A stretch of 64,000 nucleotides of DNA, from positions 682,001-746,000 of the forward strand of contig ML210147.1 of the NCBI GenBank assembly GCA_004369085.1, in the 5' to 3' direction. A model generated the notes under the pieces. That model did no database searches. It saw only the letters and a list, made by a program, of their open reading frames with translations, and was not told the DNA's origin. Origin of the DNA: Coprinopsis marcescibilis. Lineage: Eukaryota; Basidiomycota; Agaricomycetes; Agaricales; Psathyrellaceae. Below, one piece after another: positions 1 through 12,400 of the stretch. The translations under genes and the position numbers were made by a program. Within the stretch, counting starts at the first letter, position 1, and each line of letters begins with the position of its first letter.

Positions 1-1342
1 GGTTCTTCTAGAATGACACAGTGAACATCACGTCTCGGATGGCATTGCGCCGTGCCACTATTGCACGCACTTGTGATCGGATTATCCCTCAGAGAGATGT
101 TTTGTATGCCTGTACACCAGCGAGATAGATTCTCAACATCGTTCCAAGATGCGATGGAGTTAGCGGACAAGGACAAGAATCTCAAATAGCTGATTCCTGA
201 TCCCTGAGTCGGCGGCGGTATATCTTTCAGTTGGTTTGAAGAGAAATTGAGTTTCTCTAACCTGTGTCATGGTCAGGCCGGATACATAATCGTAGCTCTC
301 GACTTACAGCGGGATAGGCCCAAAAGTCTGCATTATTTCCACCCAGTCGGAGAGCTCGTTGGTATCGAGATTCAATGAGCGTAGAGCGGGATGGACCATG
401 CGTGTAGCTGTCCCCCCAGCGCCGCCCAGGTTTTGAAGATGGTTGAAACCAGCCTCGAGTGATTGCAAACAGGGCATAAACCCCACGATCTCCTGAATGT
501 TTGGCCAGCCAAGAAGAGTGTCGTTGATTTCGAGCTCTGTAAGGTTGTCAAAGTGAGAGGCCATGAAGCTAATATTGTCTGGGGTGCCAATAACGAGAGG
601 ATTCCGACTGTCGAGAGCATGGTCAAAGGTGGATCACTATGAAGCAGCATAGAGAACCGACTTTAGCGCCAATCGTTGAAGCTGGGGCAGCTCTACAGCG
701 ATGGATGCCACGACCTGCCATTCACACACCAGAGACAGGGAGAGATCCAATGACTGAATGTCTGTAGCGATATTTGAGTACAACTCGGAGAACTTCACTT
801 ATTCCGCTGGAATACTACCTACTGGGACAGGTTTCTTTGATGTTTCCAGGTGGGTCTGCAGATGAAACAAGAGTACTGTCAAGACTCACGGCACGAAGCC
901 GATCCAGGCGAGCCAGTTTGCTTCTGATCTTGTCGAGATTTACAGCTTCTACTTCAATAGCCCCTTGGGATGAGCCAAGGATGACGGTTTCCAATTTCTG
1001 TCCGCCGTGCAAATCTTCCAGATATTTGGAGCGTATTGCATCCAGGAACGAGACCCCGCACTGGAGATTTGCTGACCGACGTATAAAGGACCCAGAGTGA
1101 GGGTTACTTACCCTGGTGTTAGCAAATGATACCAAAGAGGAAGACTAACCTGAGGCTCACCGAGCAGTAAAGTAACGTTTATTGTCCTTGGATCCGTCAT
1201 GCTTTCCCCGCTCCGGGTCATCCCAGTCAATTCCTAGCCATATTCCCGTTGTCCCGTCCACAGGTCCAACGTATTTAACGGTTCCAGTCTGACCATTGTG
1301 GAGAATGCGAGTTCCAAGTGGTATTGGAGGTGGTGGTTGCAT
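1..1342 (-). CDS. TBCE: Tubulin-specific chaperone E (TBCE), 5' part; 3' end outside window
   Basis: Cofactor E helps assemble and dissociate alpha/beta-tubulin dimers in the cytosol. The first exon (1342 down to about 1159) encodes a CAP-Gly domain, with GTVKYVG, WLGIDWDDPERGKHDGS and RYFTAR visible. The GKHDG block matches the tubulin-tail binding loop (usual form GKNDG). After a short intron the frame continues HSGSFIRR, the usual end of a CAP-Gly domain. Leucine-rich repeats follow, e.g. LTELEINDTLLGW and LRSLNLDTNELSDW around 300-560 on the minus strand. CAP-Gly followed by LRR is the TBCE order. The C-terminal ubiquitin-like domain lies beyond the left edge. Introns downstream of about 800 are not resolved here. 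The gene is divergent from HIBCH, with 130 bp between the start codons. Confidence 0.88.
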
Positions 1343-1365
1343 GTTAGGGGCTAGTAAACCCTAAC
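1343..1365. promoter_or_regulatory. Inverted telobox-like repeat in the TBCE/HIBCH divergent promoter
   Basis: GTTAGGG at 1343-1349 is mirrored by CCCTAAC at 1359-1365. This is a perfect 7-bp inverted repeat with a 9-nt spacer, directly upstream of the TBCE start codon. Each arm resembles one telomeric repeat unit (TTAGGG). Telobox-like elements bind Myb-type factors in fungal and plant promoters; a role here is inference. Confidence 0.35.
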
Positions 1366-1472
1366 CCCAACAGACCGGAAGGCCTGGCGTCGCGCCAACG
1401 CGTTGGGCCGGCGCCACCAAAGCTTTCCAGCAAACCATCTTCTCGTTTCTTTTCGTCTGGTTGAATCCCTCC

Positions 1473-3325
1473 ATGCTCAGACTACTGGGGAGAAAAATGT
1501 CCCCTGACGCGGCAAGAGTAGTTGCACAGAGAACAAGTGCAATTGGGAGGCATATGATGTCCACGACAGCCGACGCAGAGGCAAGTCGTCTACAGCACAA
1601 TGTTGAATTGCTGGAATCCTGACGCTCTCGAAAGCCAACAGTCAAGTTTGAATCCAACAACTCTCTCCGCACCTTTGTTCTCAACCGGCCTTCTAAACTC
1701 AACGCACTGGACCAAAGCATGCTGACCGCGCTACGGCCAAAAATCGAGGTGAGGTTTTTCCTGTGTTACTATGGACCGCTTCTAAGTTTCCGCCCCAAGG
1801 AATGGAACACTTCCGAACTCTGCGGAACGATTGTTGGAACTGGCGCTGGAAAGGGATTTTGTGCTGGGGGTGACGTTGCTGGTACATCTTCTTTTAGACA
1901 TCTCTCCGACCCAGCTCGCTGACTAGGTTGTGGTAGCTGTAGTGCAGAATGCAGCCGATAAGAGGACACGGCCGTTAGCACTCAAGTTCTTCAAAGAAGA
2001 GTATGTAAATTGGCGCAACTATCCAGATATACAGCTCATAACCTCAATCGCATCAAGGTTCGAATTGGACTATATCCTTGCAGCCCTCGAAAAGCCGTAC
2101 GTTGCTATTCTGGACGGAGTCACAAGTCGGTCTTCAAAATGTTCTCAAAGCTTATATGTGTGTGACTCACACTTATTCACAGTGGGAGGTGGTGTCGGAT
2201 TATCGGCCAATGCGCCATTCCGAGTTGCCACGGAAAAGACCATGTGGGCAATGCCAGAAACCAAAATTGGATATTTCCCAGACGTGGGCGCCAGTTACTT
2301 TTTGTCCAGGATGGATGGCCAACTTGGGACGTACCTTGCGTTAACCGGGGAGACCCTCACTGGCAGGGCAGTGTTGTGCGTCATACTACTGATTGCTCCG
2401 AGCCGCTAAACCCGCTCATCTCATGCGTTCTCCAGTGAACACGGCTTGGCTACCCATTATATCCCGTCAAGGCGTATTCCCTTGCTGCTGGAGAGGCTAG
2501 CGGAGCTAGAACGACCTTCTCTGGATGTTATCGACCGGACCATCGAAGAGATGTCATGTGAACCAGAAGCAAACGAGTCGCAATCCGTATTGACAGGTGG
2601 AGTAAGAGCTGCCCTCGATGCTGTCTTCAGACATGACACTGTCGAGCACATCGTCAACGATTTAGAAGCGCTGTCGGAATACGAGGACACAACAATCCGA
2701 AACTGGGCAGATAAAACTCTGAACACCCTAAATCAGCGAAGCCCAACTAGCCTCAAAGTCGCTCTTCAAGCCCTCCGTCTCGGCAAGGACATGGACCTCG
2801 CACAGGCGATGGAGATGGAACTCAAAGTCGCTGGAGCGTATTGTGTAAGTATTCCTCATGGAAGATGTCATTCAGCTGATATATTTTCTTCAGTATGGCG
2901 CAGCTGGTGACTTTCCGGTAGGGGTACAAGCTGTGCTTGTAGATAAGGTAAAGAGCGTTCCCGACTGGGAGCCTGCGTCGCTGAAAGGGGTGGCACTCAA
3001 AGACATCTCGAGATTTTTCGGCGAATGTCACTACACAAAACCCATGCCAGGTTTCCAAATACCTGAAGGCTTTTCACCAGTGCCAAAGAATCAGCACCTC
3101 AAATACGCGCTACCCACTGAATCCGAGATCGGTGCGGTAGTTATTGGGACCCACGCTGGTGCAAGCGGTATGGGGACCACGTTGGAGGAAGTGCAGAACT
3201 TTTTCGAAAAATCTCGCCCTGGGAAGCATGGGGTCAAGGAGAAGGTCAAGGAGGTCGTTGAACGAAGATGTACCATCACTGATAACGCAGACGGGAACTT
3301 TGTTTGGCTCAAGTGGATACACTAA
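1473..3325 (+). CDS. HIBCH: 3-hydroxyisobutyryl-CoA hydrolase, mitochondrial
   Basis: Hydrolyses 3-hydroxyisobutyryl-CoA in mitochondrial valine breakdown (crotonase superfamily; EHD3 in yeast). Seven exons give 508 residues: 1473-1580, 1635-1748, 1800-1881, 1937-2125, 2183-2375, 2436-2844, 2894-3325. The frame closes exactly. Seen in the sequence: [10 protein letters not shown] near the N-terminus, [10 protein letters not shown] (CoA/oxyanion region), DGVTMGGGVGLS restored by splicing, and the catalytic segment [20 protein letters not shown]. The C-terminal half has the hydrolase-specific [10 protein letters not shown], which favours HIBCH over enoyl-CoA hydratase. The start chosen gives an Arg-rich, acid-poor leader (MLRLLGRK... 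[11 protein letters not shown]), as expected for mitochondrial import. Intron 1 appears to use a GC donor (gcaagt). The intron before DGVTMGGG starts gtcggt. Confidence 0.93.
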
Positions 3326-4359
3326 GCCCTTGCTCTATGTTCTTTCCCTTGCTTGTCGTATCTTTATTTTTCGTAGATATTACTATTATGACAACCGGCA
3401 CTTATAAGCCCTACTCGCAGATCAACCGAAACGAACTAAATGGTAGTTTACGGCGAGGAATCAAAACGTGGCCAATGTCGGGTGATTGGAATGAATCGTT
3501 ATGAACGTCGTCATTCAACCTCTTTCAAATTACTTGGAGGAGATATATGTTTGCTGCTTTTATCGGGGGGTGTTGCTAGTGATACATACGAAAATATGTT
3601 CCTGGATAATCGAATATGTGGATGATTTGATGCTTGAGGCAGGGGTGACTTATTAGGGAACATGCAGCATGAAACCGCCGAGTAAGTGATAAACCTAATC
3701 GGCCAGGTGGGCCCTTTGGGACAAATTGGTCGTCAATGAGCGCCTCCGAGCTTGAGATAGAGTCATGTAGGCCAGCTGACGAGTGGACAATGATTTGCGT
3801 TAGGTGTGCAGACAGTCTGCGTGATCAATCGGTGGTTTCTTCTGCACGATGCAGTTAAGAACATAGCCTCGTTTGCTTCCTATTCCAACCTGTTACAGGG
3901 CCAGCTCTGGCACCATACATATATGTTTCCCCAGGATCTAAGATCCCCTGATTGGAGAAAAGTGATCCGGACGGTGCATAAGTACAGGCCAAGGACTTGT
4001 GGATGATATGATGGACTCGGTGGCCTATGGTCCTACTTACTTACGCACATAATCTCGATCTTATAATTGATTCGGTTGCAAGTCCTAAGATCTGACTGGC
4101 CCAGATTTCCCCGGTTTCTGTGGAGAGCCTCCGGGAGACAGTGTTGATTCGTTCTAGTCTGTCCCAAATGCTTGGGGCATCATAGGTACCTCAAAGCACA
4201 GTTAATAAAACAAATTTCACCAGGGGATCCCCGGATGTCCTTCACGGCCTGCATACTTAAACAGTCCTTGATTGCGACAAGTAGAGCTCCGTATCACCCT
4301 CCATTTCTACGCCTCAGTCTTTCCCGTTGTCCCTTGTCTCCTGCTGCTCATCCAGAAGA
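3326..4359. other. Intergenic, HIBCH to IDO
   Basis: About 1 kb with only short open frames that resemble no family I know. It should hold the HIBCH 3' UTR and the dioxygenase promoter. I see no tRNA B-box, mobile element or clear motif. Confidence 0.5.
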
Positions 4360-5840
4360 ATGGACATTTTGCCATCCCCGCCGCTGTTCTTTACCCAACT
4401 CGTCCACGTCGCTCTCTCAGTCCTAAAGTCAAGGCACCAGATACGAAGGAGTGACCTGGCAAGACGTCGTTCTGCATACTCATACGACATCCACCAACAA
4501 ACAGGTTTCTTTCCACCGGAGCCCCTGCCGAAACTACCTCCGGTGTTCGCACAGTGGGAAGAAGCTTTGCGCGATGCGAACGGAAAGCTCAGCCTTGGGG
4601 AGCTGAACGAGTGCGGCGACGAAACTCTCGAGGGATGTCCCGACAGCAAAGCCTGGAGAGCCAGGATAGAAGGAGTGCGTTACCTTTTTACGATATCCAT
4701 TCATAACAAATCACTCACCCTTACACCCAGTGGTCCGTCATCAGCATAGAACCCCTACACAATGACCTACGCCTGCTGCAACGGGCACATCTTGTGTTGG
4801 CGTGGCTTGTCAGCTTCTATGTCCACTCAATGCCACCTTCAAATAAGGCGCCACTGGTCCCAGCCTCGCTGGCAGTCCCACTAGTGCAGGTCTCCCGTCA
4901 TCTGGGCATGGCCCCAATTTTGACGTTTGCTGACACTGTGCTGTGGAATTGGGAGCTCAAACGACCGGACCAACCTCTATCGTCAGACAACATCCAGTTC
5001 ATCAATACATTTTCAGGGACGGAGGACGAGAGGAATTTCTACTACGCGTCGGCCCTTGCCGAATTACGCGGAGTTGAGATCCTCAGAATCATTGACGACT
5101 TCAACAATCTTCCCGGCCCTGGCGACCTCCCCTCCATCACCAAAATTTCCAGGGACCTTGCCCGTTTAACCATCGCAATTGAAGATATCAAGGAGATAAT
5201 CAACTCGGTTCGCTCGGTCTGTGATCCCCATGTGTTCTACTGGGAGATTCGTCCTTGGTTCGAGGGCAGCGGGGCAAAGGGGCCTGACGACCCTGGTTGG
5301 ATTTATCAGGGCGTTGACGAGACGGAGCCCCTAGATTTGAGTGGGCCATCGGCAGGGCAGAGCAGTGTCATGCACGCTTTGGACATTTTCTTGCACATCG
5401 ATCACAAGCTGCAGGAACGAAGAAGCCCAGCGCCGTCGTCGGAAAACAAGCGGGCGGACCACGGGTTCATGGAACGCATGCGACGATATATGCCTGGTCA
5501 ACACCGGGAGTTCTTGGAACTTCTCCAGAGTTCGCTCTCCATTCGCTATGTGGCTCGATCGACACCTTCGCTTCGAGATGCATACGATTCGGCTGTTGCC
5601 GCACTGAGGAAACTTCGCGACAATCATATCCGCATTGCCTGCCTCTATGTCGTCAGCATGTCCCGCACAACCCCTATACACCTCGCAGCGGCATCCGAGT
5701 GTCCTGTAGCTGCTCAGATCGCTCGCCAACAGGATATGCGTCGCTCGGAAGGACCTGCTCGTGGAACGGGTGGCAACGAACTCGCCATATTGTTGAAGGC
5801 GGGTCGAGACGCGACGCGCCGTGCTATTTTAAAAGGGTGA
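4360..5840 (+). CDS. Indoleamine 2,3-dioxygenase family protein
   Basis: Haem dioxygenase that opens the indole ring of tryptophan to N-formylkynurenine, the first step of the kynurenine route to NAD+ (fungal BNA2-like). Two exons (4360-4674 and 4731-5840) encode 474 residues; the 56-nt intron falls before WSVISIEPLHNDL. Family marks: RAHLVLAWLVSFYVH in the N-terminal half, IRPWFEG (its Arg matches the substrate-pocket Arg of human IDO1), SGPSAGQSSVMHALD, MRRYMPGQHREFL, the proximal haem His in LRDNHIRIACLYV, and the C-terminal RGTGGNE loop. All key residues are present, so it should be active. It is longer than human IDO1 (about 400), as is common for fungal members. It could be any of the fungal IDO alpha/beta/gamma subtypes; the subtype cannot be told without a tree. 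Confidence 0.93.
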
Positions 5841-6852
5841 ATCTGATTGAATATCGATCACTGGTATATCGTACAACCTTCACTAATGTAATCTGCAAGG
5901 GTTTCCGGTCTGATTTTTAGAGTATCATTCGTGTTTTTTGATAATCATATTGTAGCATATATACGCTGGACCTTCCAATATCGCCACATTCATGGACCTA
6001 ATTCATTCAACGGTTTCATCATGAATAATTATTATGTCAATAGACACCTTTCTATTGCCTATTCAATGTCCCTTGCAACAGATAAAACGGAGCTTGAGTC
6101 TCACTGTTTGAGATCTTTTGTGAGAAGGAGGCAGCGTGGTGACAGGCAACATATTGACCTTTAGAGGAGAAACGTCACCGACAATGTGGTAACACTCCAC
6201 TGGGCACCGTTGCTGAACACTGCCTGGTTTCAACTTCGCGAGCTGATAAAGTGGGGGTTGAACTCACCAAGTCACCTTGGCTCAACGATCTTAATCGATT
6301 CAATTGAACTTAATGTCCGTCAATTAGACAGCTACTGCTGTGTACATGCATGCTGTTCAAGTGACCCCGTGAACGCCCGTCGTCGGAGAGAGGTGATTAT
6401 CGACTCGGAAGACGATTCGAAATGAACTCGGAAGCGACAAAGTCCGCTCAGAATCAAGATTGGAAGAGACTGCTTTTAGCGAAATCGGGCCATCTACGCA
6501 GGTCTACAGGCGATGCAAGTGTATAGGTCGCACTTGCCGTATACAAGGGATGCCAACTATCGATGACAGTGGTTAGGCAAACGGGGTAGGAATTCTACGA
6601 ATTCAGGCTAAATCAATTGTTGGCGCCATAGTACCATCAGCAGAGAGGTTAGATCCAGCAAGCCCGTGCTGTTCGGCGAGGCCTTGACGATGTGATGATT
6701 GTGTCAGTAACGTACGGATGCTGTCTAGACTCTGAGGAATCCCACAGCCCCGCCATTTGTTCGTGTGCCTCGGAACTCATTTGCTGCTGAGGATTTACGG
6801 ATACAAGCTAAATTAATTTATTATATTTGCTACCCCCCAAATTACATAATTT
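5841..6852. other. Intergenic, IDO to RPA1
   Basis: About 1 kb without a supportable gene. Two short open frames (5931-6164, 6186-6425) show no recognisable motif and their composition looks non-coding. It is AT-rich just after the IDO stop, consistent with a 3' UTR. Confidence 0.5.
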
Positions 6853-6858
6853 ACGCGT
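6853..6858. promoter_or_regulatory. MCB-like element ACGCGT upstream of RPA1
   Basis: ACGCGT lies 73 bp before the RPA1 start codon. This is the MluI cell-cycle box bound by MBF-type (Mbp1/Swi6) factors, which drive G1/S expression of replication genes in fungi. The motif is seen; its use here is inferred. Confidence 0.45.
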
Positions 6859-6930
6859 GACTTGAAACACGCTCTGTCACGCTGACCCGTGAGCAAGTCA
6901 CGCTCTGTCTCTTTATCCACAACCACCAAA

Positions 6931-9179
6931 ATGACCGAACTCACAGCGGGCAGCTGCGAGCGCCTCGAATGCTCAGACCCCAGCGATACCTCAGTCTTTG
7001 ACTCACACCACACCGTCCAGTTGCTGTCTATCAAGAAGGTTAACTCTCCAAATGTAGCGTCAAAGACCACACCCCAAGACCGTTACAGAATCATCATGTC
7101 GGATGGAGTCCACTTTATCCAGGCAATGCTGGCCACCCAACTCAACGAACTCGTTGTGAATAACACCATTGGCAAGCATACCGTCGCCGTCATTGAGAAA
7201 TCCACCTGTAATTACGTCCAAGGAAAACGGTCGGTCCCAGATTTCAATGTTTCAACCGCGTCACTGATGTCTGTCTTTGTTAGATTGATCATTGTACTCG
7301 AATTGCGCGTCCTTCAGAAGACGGCGGACCCCATCGGAAAACCTGAGCAACTAAACTCGGAGAAGCAGCCCACATCGGGCGCGACAAGCGCGACAGTAAC
7401 CCCTGGAACAGCTTCTGCCACATCGGCGCCGTCCACATCGACGACTCTTCAGCCGTCTGCCCCAGCCCCGCAACCCCGTAAACCTGCGACAGCCCAGCGT
7501 GGCGTTTACCCGATTGATGGTTTAAGCCCTTACCAGAACAACTGGGTAATCAAGGCACGTGTTACCCAGAAATCGGACATGAAGACGTGGATGAATGCCC
7601 GCGGAGAGGGCAAGCTATTCAACGTAACCTTTATGGATGAAACTGGAGAGATACGCGCGACCGCATTCAATCATGTCGCCGACCATCTTTACGGCAAACT
7701 GGAAGAAGGAAAGGTTTATTATGTGTCCAAGGCTCAGGTCCAACTTGCCAAAAAGAAGTTTTCCAACCTGACAAATGATTACGAGCTCGCGCTTGAGAAG
7801 TATACAGAAATTGAAGAGGTACTGTCCGCCGAAACTCCCTTTTGAGATTGTGTTCTGACTCGAATGCAAGTGCCACGAGACCACCAACTTGCCAAGCATG
7901 AAGTACAATTTTATTCCACTGAATGGACTGGAGGCCTTGGCTAAAGATTCAGTTTGCGGTAAGCGTCTCTCTCCTCGTCGACGATCCGTTTTACTCATCA
8001 TTTCCCAAGATGTGATCGGTGTTGTCAAGGAGGCTACTGACGTCGCTACGATCACATCGAAGGCTACAAACCGACAGGTATGCGCCTCTTAGCTAGTCCT
8101 TGCAACTGCGTCTGAGATGGACGTAGATGACGAAAAGAGAATTGGTCTTGGTCGACAAGTCGAACTATTCGGTTCGCATGACTCTTTGGGGGAAACAAGC
8201 AGAGCAATATCATGCAGACGACAAAGCCGTCATCGCTTTCAAGGGTGTCCGTGTTGGAGATTTCGGAGGTGATTTCGACCCTCTCGTCAACCACAGCAGT
8301 CTTTAATGTTGTTTTAGGCCGCTCCCTTTCCATGTCCAGCAGCAGTGCAATGCAAATTAACCCCGACATTGAAGAGTGCTTCGCTCTTCGTGGCTGGTAT
8401 GATTCTCAGGGACAAACGCAGACATTCCATGCGCAATCCGGCTCTGGAGGCATGGGCTCCGCTACGTTCGAACGACAAAAGGCGCGTAACCTGGAAGACG
8501 TGAAACAAGCTGGATTCGGCCAAGGTGACAGGACCGATTACTTCTCTGCTCAGGCCACCATCACCGCTGTCAAAGGTATCAGGGGGGAAAACGGCGACAA
8601 GTACGCATATCCCGCCTGCCCTACTCCCCAATGCAATCGAAAGGTTTTCGAGGACCAAGGAAAATGGAAATGCGAGAACTGTAGCAAGCACTTTGATGAA
8701 CCAGAGTATCGGTATGTGCCAAGGGATGCGTGAATTTAATGGTTGTGCTGATTTTCTGCAGCTACATCGTGTCTCTTAGTGTTTCAGACTACACTGGAGT
8801 AGCATGGTTCCAGGGTTTTAATGATGTCGGGGTCGAAGTTTTTGGGATGACTGCGAATGAATTGCTTCGAATCAAGGTGCCCCCCGCTTCCTTCACTGCG
8901 TGGAAAGACGACTAACGAGTTTTTGATAGGAAAATGATGAGACACAATACGAAAACATCCTCAGAACGGCCCTTAATAAACATTACAACTTTTCCTGCCG
9001 CGCAAAGGAGGACGAATACAATGTGAGCCGAATGTCTCCCAACAGGGCGAACCGACATTGACGTTTTCTTGCAGGAAACGAGACGTGTTAGATTTGGTAT
9101 TTCTCGCCTCTTCAGGGTGGACTACAAAGAGGAAGCCAATGTCCTCCGGGACCTTTTGTTCTCAACTTGGGGTCACTAA
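6931..9179 (+). CDS. RFA1: Replication protein A 70 kDa subunit
   Basis: Large subunit of the nuclear single-strand DNA-binding complex used in replication, repair and recombination. Nine exons (6931-7229, 7284-7818, 7871-7958, 8010-8077, 8127-8268, 8318-8711, 8762-8876, 8930-9022, 9075-9179) give 612 residues, close to yeast and human RPA70. The order is an N-terminal OB fold (residues 1 to about 120, with YRIIMSDG), a Ser/Thr/Pro linker, DBD-A (YPIDGLSPYQNNWVIKARV), DBD-B (ELVLVDKSNYSVRMTLWG) and DBD-C with a zinc ribbon C-x4-C-x13-C-x2-C (YPACPTPQCNRK ... WKCENCSKHF), then the C-terminal trimerisation part ending FSTWGH. The frame is intact throughout. One intron uses a gtcggt donor. An ACGCGT box sits just upstream. 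Confidence 0.96.
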
Positions 9180-9493
9180 ACCGTGCCGTCGATTATTGCT
9201 AGTTTTTGTTATTATCACACTTGTACATCAGTTGTTTTCTTGAAATCGAGTCACTTGTAAACCAGTGATGTGAGAGAGTCACCTGAATTTGGGCATGTGT
9301 GGCTTATTGTTTACTGTGTCGACCGGGAGCAGTTGTGGACGCGTCTGGCAACAGTCTCGCGTCGCTGTCCTGCAGGATCCACTCACAACTCTTTTTCTGC
9401 CATCATCAGCCCCTGGACTACTCACTCTCAAATTCCGTGTATAGCGCCGCGGTACGCCAGCATTTATACAGCTGCTCGTCATCGTACTGGACC
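9180..9493. other. Short intergenic, RPA1 to 9494 gene
   Basis: 314 bp holding the RPA1 3' UTR and the promoter of the next gene. No distinct element seen. Confidence 0.4.
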
Positions 9494-12400
9494 ATGCCTG
9501 TGCCCACGACCAACACCCCGCTACGGAACCACCGCCCTTTGAGCCCACAGTACTCTGCGGCCACACCGATACGAACCATCTCTAGCAGTACATCGAACTA
9601 CAGTGCATATACACCGACAGTGACGCATATTGGGGGCGTGCAGAAGCTCAACGTTGTAACACGGGTCGCGCTCGAAGGAGGAGCGAAACATGGAGACGAC
9701 GGCGCCTCGATTAAAATGTTTCTCAAGGTGTGTGCTCCTGCGATGCCACTGCAAAGGAACCATGAACTAAACAGTTCAGTTGTCAATCCCTTTGGACTCT
9801 GCAATGCCAGGAACGACTATCCCGCTTTTCCCTGGTGCGTCCTTTCTCGTTCACGGAAGGTCTCGAGGTTACTAAAACCTTTGTTGCAGAGGAAAATGTG
9901 AAGATTCTGTCGTCGCAGTTACATCCATTGGATAACAACTCTGCCCCTTACAACTTCTCGTCCACCGTTTCGCCTCTGTTACATCGCGCGGCAAAGGCGC
10001 TAAACTTGCCTGCGAGGTCCGCTGAAACCTTTCAATCAGTGTTTGGCATCTCACACGCGAATGGCTCCACGCCATCCTCGAGTCGAATGTCTAAATCCGA
10101 AAGCAATTCGGAAATGATACCTCCAGTTGACGAACACTACACAGGGCAAATATTGGTGTCTGGGTACAACGTCTCTTACATCCTGCCCAAGTCTTTCCCA
10201 AGCCAATCGCGGAGTTTTGAGGATGAATCATACTCTCGTCCAACACGGTCGAGACGACCGTCCATTAGCGAACGGCAAGCGGTGCAATTCATGGCTGCTA
10301 TCGATTTGTGGGTCCCCTACGTATCGAGACCACCCCGTTCGCCTTACCTGGTAAGTCAATTTGCCCGACTAGAACTCTCCTGCTTGTCTCAATGGTCTTC
10401 TAGCTGTCGATACCCACTCCCCGATGTCTGCACAACCATATCAAACTCCGGATCTTCCCTCCAAACCAAACGTCGGGCTCAGCCGCCTCTCTATCATCCC
10501 TAGAAGATGAAGGCGGAACCTGGGATCTAGCTGCAGACCCCCATGTAACAAGAGGTACCTCGAAACGCCTTGCGAGGTCGCGGTCTTTCAACAGCTTTGC
10601 TGATGATGAGTCGAGCGATTCATCGACCGCAGGTTTTGCAGATGGGTGTGGGCTGCAAGGTACCTTTCCAAGTGCCGAACGCATCCGGATTCGTTGGGCA
10701 GCGCCGTCTAAATCTGTGCACATTCATGGGATAAATGGGAGGGACGGTCGACGTAGAGTTGGAGCGAAACAGGTCAAAGGTGAAATGACGTGCGTAATCC
10801 GAGGACGAGGATTGTCAGTGGATTCTACGCACCCCAAGGGCATTCTCATGGATGTGCATTACACAGCTACCTGTTCAGGAGTATGGTTCCCCGGTGTTGC
10901 AACGCTTCTAGGAATGGATGTTGGCCTGGAAGGTAAAGGGTCGGATATATCATGGGCCGCTGACTCTCCAGCTCAATGGTCTGTAAAAGGGGGGGTTGGC
11001 TTTACGGGATACGATGTTGGACCTTCCTCGACAATTCCTACAAATCCCAACTCCCGCGCGTCCTCCTTCGAATCCAACTCGTCGAATGGACAGGTCCCGG
11101 AAGGGTTGGCTCCCTCCAACCATAATAGGTTGAATGTCCCCAACCCCGAATCAAGATCGAGCTCTACCTCGTCCACCTCCTCCCTGCTCCGAGCACCCCT
11201 CCCTAACGCAAATGTAATGGAATACTCCTTCGAAGGCTCCGGTTCGTCGATCGGATCTAATGCGTCATATTCGTCGCCTCCCGGAACAATGTCGTCTATC
11301 CCTTCTTTGCCAGCCTCGACGCCCAGCATGGGCCGCGGAACTACGACCTCCCCCAGCATACCCATCACCATCCACTTGAACATGAACGACTTGGTTCACC
11401 CTGCAAAAAACGTTTTCACATTCACAATATCGGGAACAATAGTCGTCGCACCGAAAAGCCCTCTTTCTAGACTCAACAACGACAAGGAATTCAAGGCTCT
11501 GGACCCAACCATGCTTCCAAAATTCTCGGTCCTTGCTGCGGACTCTGAATCGACGTCAACCTTGGTCCGGCACGAAGTGGATGCTCTAAACTGTGTGATT
11601 GAAGTCTATAACCCCACCGGAGACATATACAGGGATGCCCAAGCGAAGAAGACTGTCCTTCGCCAAGGCGGATTTACCAAGTGCGGGGAAGATGGTGGGC
11701 GCATCGTCCTCAAGTATCGTGACGAATTCAGTAGCGCAGCTAGTACGTCTTCATCCGTCGCCAATCGAACGCACAACAGTGTCCGAGCTCCATCCACTGC
11801 GTCATCCCGAGGCCTGCGAGAGACGTCCGCCATTCCTCGAGTAGATGTCACGGTTTGCCCGTTCACCGAAACGGGGGGTTGGACGCGGCAGCAATGCTAC
11901 GGAGTTGCGCTGAAATTTCCGGTCCCTGTCTCCAAGGACCTGTCGTGTTTGGAATTCGGGTTTGCCTCGAACTCCACTTCGAAGGTCAAAATTATATCGG
12001 CGACAGTTGATGGAGTCTTGGTGGACGTCTCGTCGGAAGAAGTCAAAAAGGTTGAAGCGCAGGGCAACGTCACAGATTTTGACTCCATGAACGGAAGGGA
12101 ATGGGCTAACTGGGTCAAGTTGGACGTGGCTTCGCTGCAGGGCGGGGACTTGGTGTTTGAATACGTTGTGAAAGCGACGTCTGACAAGGGCAAAGGTAAA
12201 GCACTGGGCGAGTTCCTGGATGTTCTATTGCCCACGTTTCCCTTGTCTATCAACAAGTTGGATGTGAAGATCGAGGTTGGATCCGGTGCGTACTTTGTTA
12301 TCTGGATTGTCAAAAACGTGTTAAATGGACGTGTAGACACTATCGTTTCCGTCCTGGAAACCAACCTTGAACACAAGGTTCTTGGACTGAGAGGCAACCG

